From an uncultured Bacilli bacterium (GTDB taxonomy: Bacteria > Bacillota_I > Bacilli_A > RF39 > UBA660): DNA of 7,013 nt. Below the pieces are notes generated by a model, which did no database searches, was not told the origin of the DNA, and saw only the letters and a list, made by a program, of their open reading frames with translations. The DNA lies in contig CANRAC010000051.1 in NCBI GenBank assembly GCA_947628495.1, positions 1 to 7,013 of the forward strand, given 5' to 3'. The position numbers and the translations under genes were made by a program. Below, in pieces: positions 5,509 through 7,013 of this stretch (the stretch's first letter is position 1; the number at the start of each line of letters is the position of its first letter).

Positions 5509-6927
5509 TTAAATTATTTGTTCTGATTCTTCAACTGATGATGGAGAATCAAAAACTTCTTCTTGCATTGATGATGAAGAACCAAATACTTCTTCTTGCA
5601 TATTATTTGCAGGTGAAGCTAACACTTCAGTTTTTTCAACTTTAAACATTACCGTATATTTAATCTCTGCTCCATTAACAGTTTTAATTGTAGCACTCAC
5701 TGATTTATTATCTAATCCAGATAATGGAGTATTACTATTTACACCAGATAATTGAGTTTTAATAGCTCCTTTCATATTATAAGTCGTTGTAGCAATTTGA
5801 CTTTTATCAATATTAGTTAAATCTATTTCCGTTGTACCAAATGTTATAGAAGTGATTGTTTCATCATTAATTAAAGTTTCTGCCACATTATCTAAAAAAG
5901 CATCTTTTATATCATTAACTTTTTTTGCGGAATCTGCTTCAATAATTTTAGCCTCAACATTTTTACTACCATCCGCATTTGTAGTTATAGCACTTAAACT
6001 AATGCCACTTTCTACAATGCTTGTATTTATAGAATTAATCGCTTGCGCAATTTTGACATCTACTTTTTCAATATCAGCTTTTTTCTTTTCTATTTCTAAA
6101 TCTTTATTATATTCAGTCTTATTAAAAGTAGCATTTAATTCATTAAGTTGAGTATCTAAAGCAAGATAAGCTTCTCTTTTAGCTTCTAAATCATCATAAG
6201 TCATATTTTTAAAATTAGTAAAGGCTGTTAAAAATTCATTATATAAATCCCAATCATAATATTTTGGGGCCTTTAAATTTAATTCTGTTGAAATTATAAA
6301 ACTATCAACTAATGTTTTAAAATTATCTTCGCTAATGACTAAAATTTCTAGTTCATACTCTTGTCCATCACTATTTCTGACAGTAATTACATACTTTCCT
6401 TCTTCATTAAAAGTAACGTTTTTTTCATCTGTTATCATATATTTACCAGTGGCATCTACTTCAATGTTTGTTGTAGGATCGTAAGCTTTAACAGAAACAA
6501 TAACACCATTTTCTAGTTTGATTAATTCATTATCTAAAGTGGTTAATTCAGCATTACCAATACCAATTACTTCATTTAAATAATAAAATTTTATATTTTT
6601 ATTGTAGTCCGTAATTTTAGGTTCTTCGACAATTGTTTCAACAACTGGAGCGACTTCCACAATTGGTACTTCTTCTTCTACCACGTTGTCACTTATAACA
6701 ACTGTTTGGGTTGGTGTAAATGTATATGTATTGCCTACATCTAAATCGCTAGTATCTTTTTTCGTAGTTTCCACAGTCTTATCTTTAGTAACTTTATCTT
6801 TTTCTTCTACTTCTTTATCTTTCGTAAAATACCAAGTTACTAATACCCCTATAGCTATTAAAACAATAATAGCTAAAACAATAAATATTGTTCTTTCTTC
6901 TTTTGCAAGTTCATTCTTATTTTCCAT
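5509..6927 (-). CDS. Membrane-anchored surface protein of unknown function with Ig-like segment and repeated C-terminal tail
   Basis: I do not recognise a named family. It has 472 residues from the chosen start. Residues about 13-34 form one hydrophobic helix (IFIVLAIIVLIAIGVLVTWY) after a short charged N-terminus, with no lipobox, so the rest should be outside the cell. A Lys/Glu/Thr linker (36-63) and a Val/Glu/Pro-rich stretch (82-103) follow. Next comes a beta-rich segment (about 112-200) ending in FNEEGKYVITVRN...YELEILV, which resembles bacterial Ig-like domains. A helical, probably coiled-coil part (203-305) and a second beta-rich part (306-435) come after. The tail has two 11-residue repeats (MQEEVFGSSSS, MQEEVFDSPSS) and no LPxTG. 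Start: GGGAGG (6937-6932) serves ATG 6927; starting at ATG 6939 would translate the ribosome binding site. It is monocistronic, with terminators on both sides. Confidence 0.8.
   Translation of the reverse strand: MENKNELAKEERTIFIVLAIIVLIAIGVLVTWYFTKDKEVEEKDKVTKDKTVETTKKDTSDLDVGNTYTFTPTQTVVISDNVVEEEVPIVEVAPVVETIVEEPKITDYNKNIKFYYLNEVIGIGNAELTTLDNELIKLENGVIVSVKAYDPTTNIEVDATGKYMITDEKNVTFNEEGKYVITVRNSDGQEYELEILVISEDNFKTLVDSFIISTELNLKAPKYYDWDLYNEFLTAFTNFKNMTYDDLEAKREAYLALDTQLNELNATFNKTEYNKDLEIEKKKADIEKVDVKIAQAINSINTSIVESGISLSAITTNADGSKNVEAKIIEADSAKKVNDIKDAFLDNVAETLINDETITSITFGTTEIDLTNIDKSQIATTTYNMKGAIKTQLSGVNSNTPLSGLDNKSVSATIKTVNGAEIKYTVMFKVEKTEVLASPANNMQEEVFGSSSSMQEEVFDSPSSVEESEQII
5536..5601 (-). 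repeat. 33-bp tandem duplication in the 3' end of the surface-protein gene
   Basis: Units 5536-5568 and 5569-5601 are adjacent, both 33 bp, and differ at only a few positions (for example ggagaatc versus aagaacca). They encode MQEEVFDSPSS and MQEEVFGSSSS. The period keeps the frame, so copy number could change without breaking the protein. This suggests recent slippage or selection for a variable acidic/Ser-rich tail. Confidence 0.88.
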
Positions 6928-6967
6928 ATTCCCTCCCATTTTTACTTATTAGAATTTCTCACGAAAA

Positions 6968-6989
6968 AATCCTATATTTTCATAGGATT
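6968..6989. terminator. Bidirectional-looking intrinsic terminator
   Basis: AATCCTAT (6968-6975) and ATAGGATT (6982-6989) form an 8-bp perfect stem with a 6-nt loop. T-runs follow on the minus strand (complement of 6964-6967) and, after one A, on the plus strand (6991-6994). It probably ends a gene beyond the right edge. The last 24 bases (6990-7013) are too short to identify that gene. Only about 40 bases separate the hairpin from the surface-protein start, and I see no strong promoter in them. Confidence 0.72.
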
Positions 6990-7013
6990 ATTTTCTAAGT
7001 TAATCCCCTGAAA

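Noticed and set aside
5852..6952. Plus-strand frames (99 and 88 codons) opposite the surface-protein gene
   Set aside because: They are hydrophobic shadows of the Lys/Glu-rich minus-strand frame, with no ribosome binding site or family resemblance.
1..7013. Mycoplasma-type code (TGA as Trp)
   Set aside because: Trp positions in the serpin, DnaI and DnaB are TGG, and the genes end properly when TGA is treated as a stop.
1..7013. CRISPR array, tRNA or rRNA genes, insertion sequence transposase
   Set aside because: No regularly spaced repeats, cloverleaf or rRNA segments, or transposase motifs were found on either strand.

Overview
The window is AT-rich (GC visibly near 30 percent), and every convincing gene lies on the minus strand. 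The order dnaB-dnaI upstream of thrS, a T-box leader, strong AGGAGG ribosome binding sites and TTG(N17)TATAAT promoters point to a low-GC Bacillota. It is probably an uncultured, gut-type Bacilli or Mollicutes-like lineage. Trp is encoded by TGG and the genes read cleanly with TGA as stop, so the code looks standard rather than the mycoplasma code. The organism assignment is inference; no marker here fixes the genus.

Read in the direction of transcription (right to left), the layout is as follows. (1) At 6968-6989 a hairpin with T-runs on both sides ends whatever lies beyond the right edge. (2) A single-pass membrane-anchored, probably extracellular protein of unknown function occupies 5509-6927. 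It has an Ig-like stretch, a helical stretch and a C-terminal 33-bp tandem duplication, and is closed by a terminator at 5461-5481. (3) A replication-initiation operon, dnaB-dnaI (5403 to 3233), runs from its own 17-spaced promoter, whose -35 box lies in the T-run of the preceding terminator. (4) A membrane-anchored serpin (3100-1541) is preceded by a duplicated translation-start region that leaves a four-codon mini-ORF ahead of the real start. (5) An accessory-looking gap contains a non-nested pair of inverted repeats (1397-1512) and a decayed ImmA/IrrE-like metallopeptidase remnant (1325-1089). (6) A promoter and T-box riboswitch (1011-787) lead into a two-gene unit: an MBL-fold hydrolase (766-149) and, 10 nt after its stop, the start of threonyl-tRNA synthetase (138 to the left edge). 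This ThrS begins directly in its second domain and has no TGS domain.

Functionally, dnaB and dnaI load the replicative helicase. The T-box should switch the MBL-thrS transcript on when uncharged tRNA-Thr accumulates, which places an uncharacterised metallohydrolase under threonine-starvation control. The serpin and the surface protein look like envelope or host-interface factors set beside housekeeping genes. The points most worth following up are the T-box-MBL-thrS arrangement, the bacterial serpin with its unusual insert and long reactive loop, and the pseudoknot-like repeat pair at 1397-1512.
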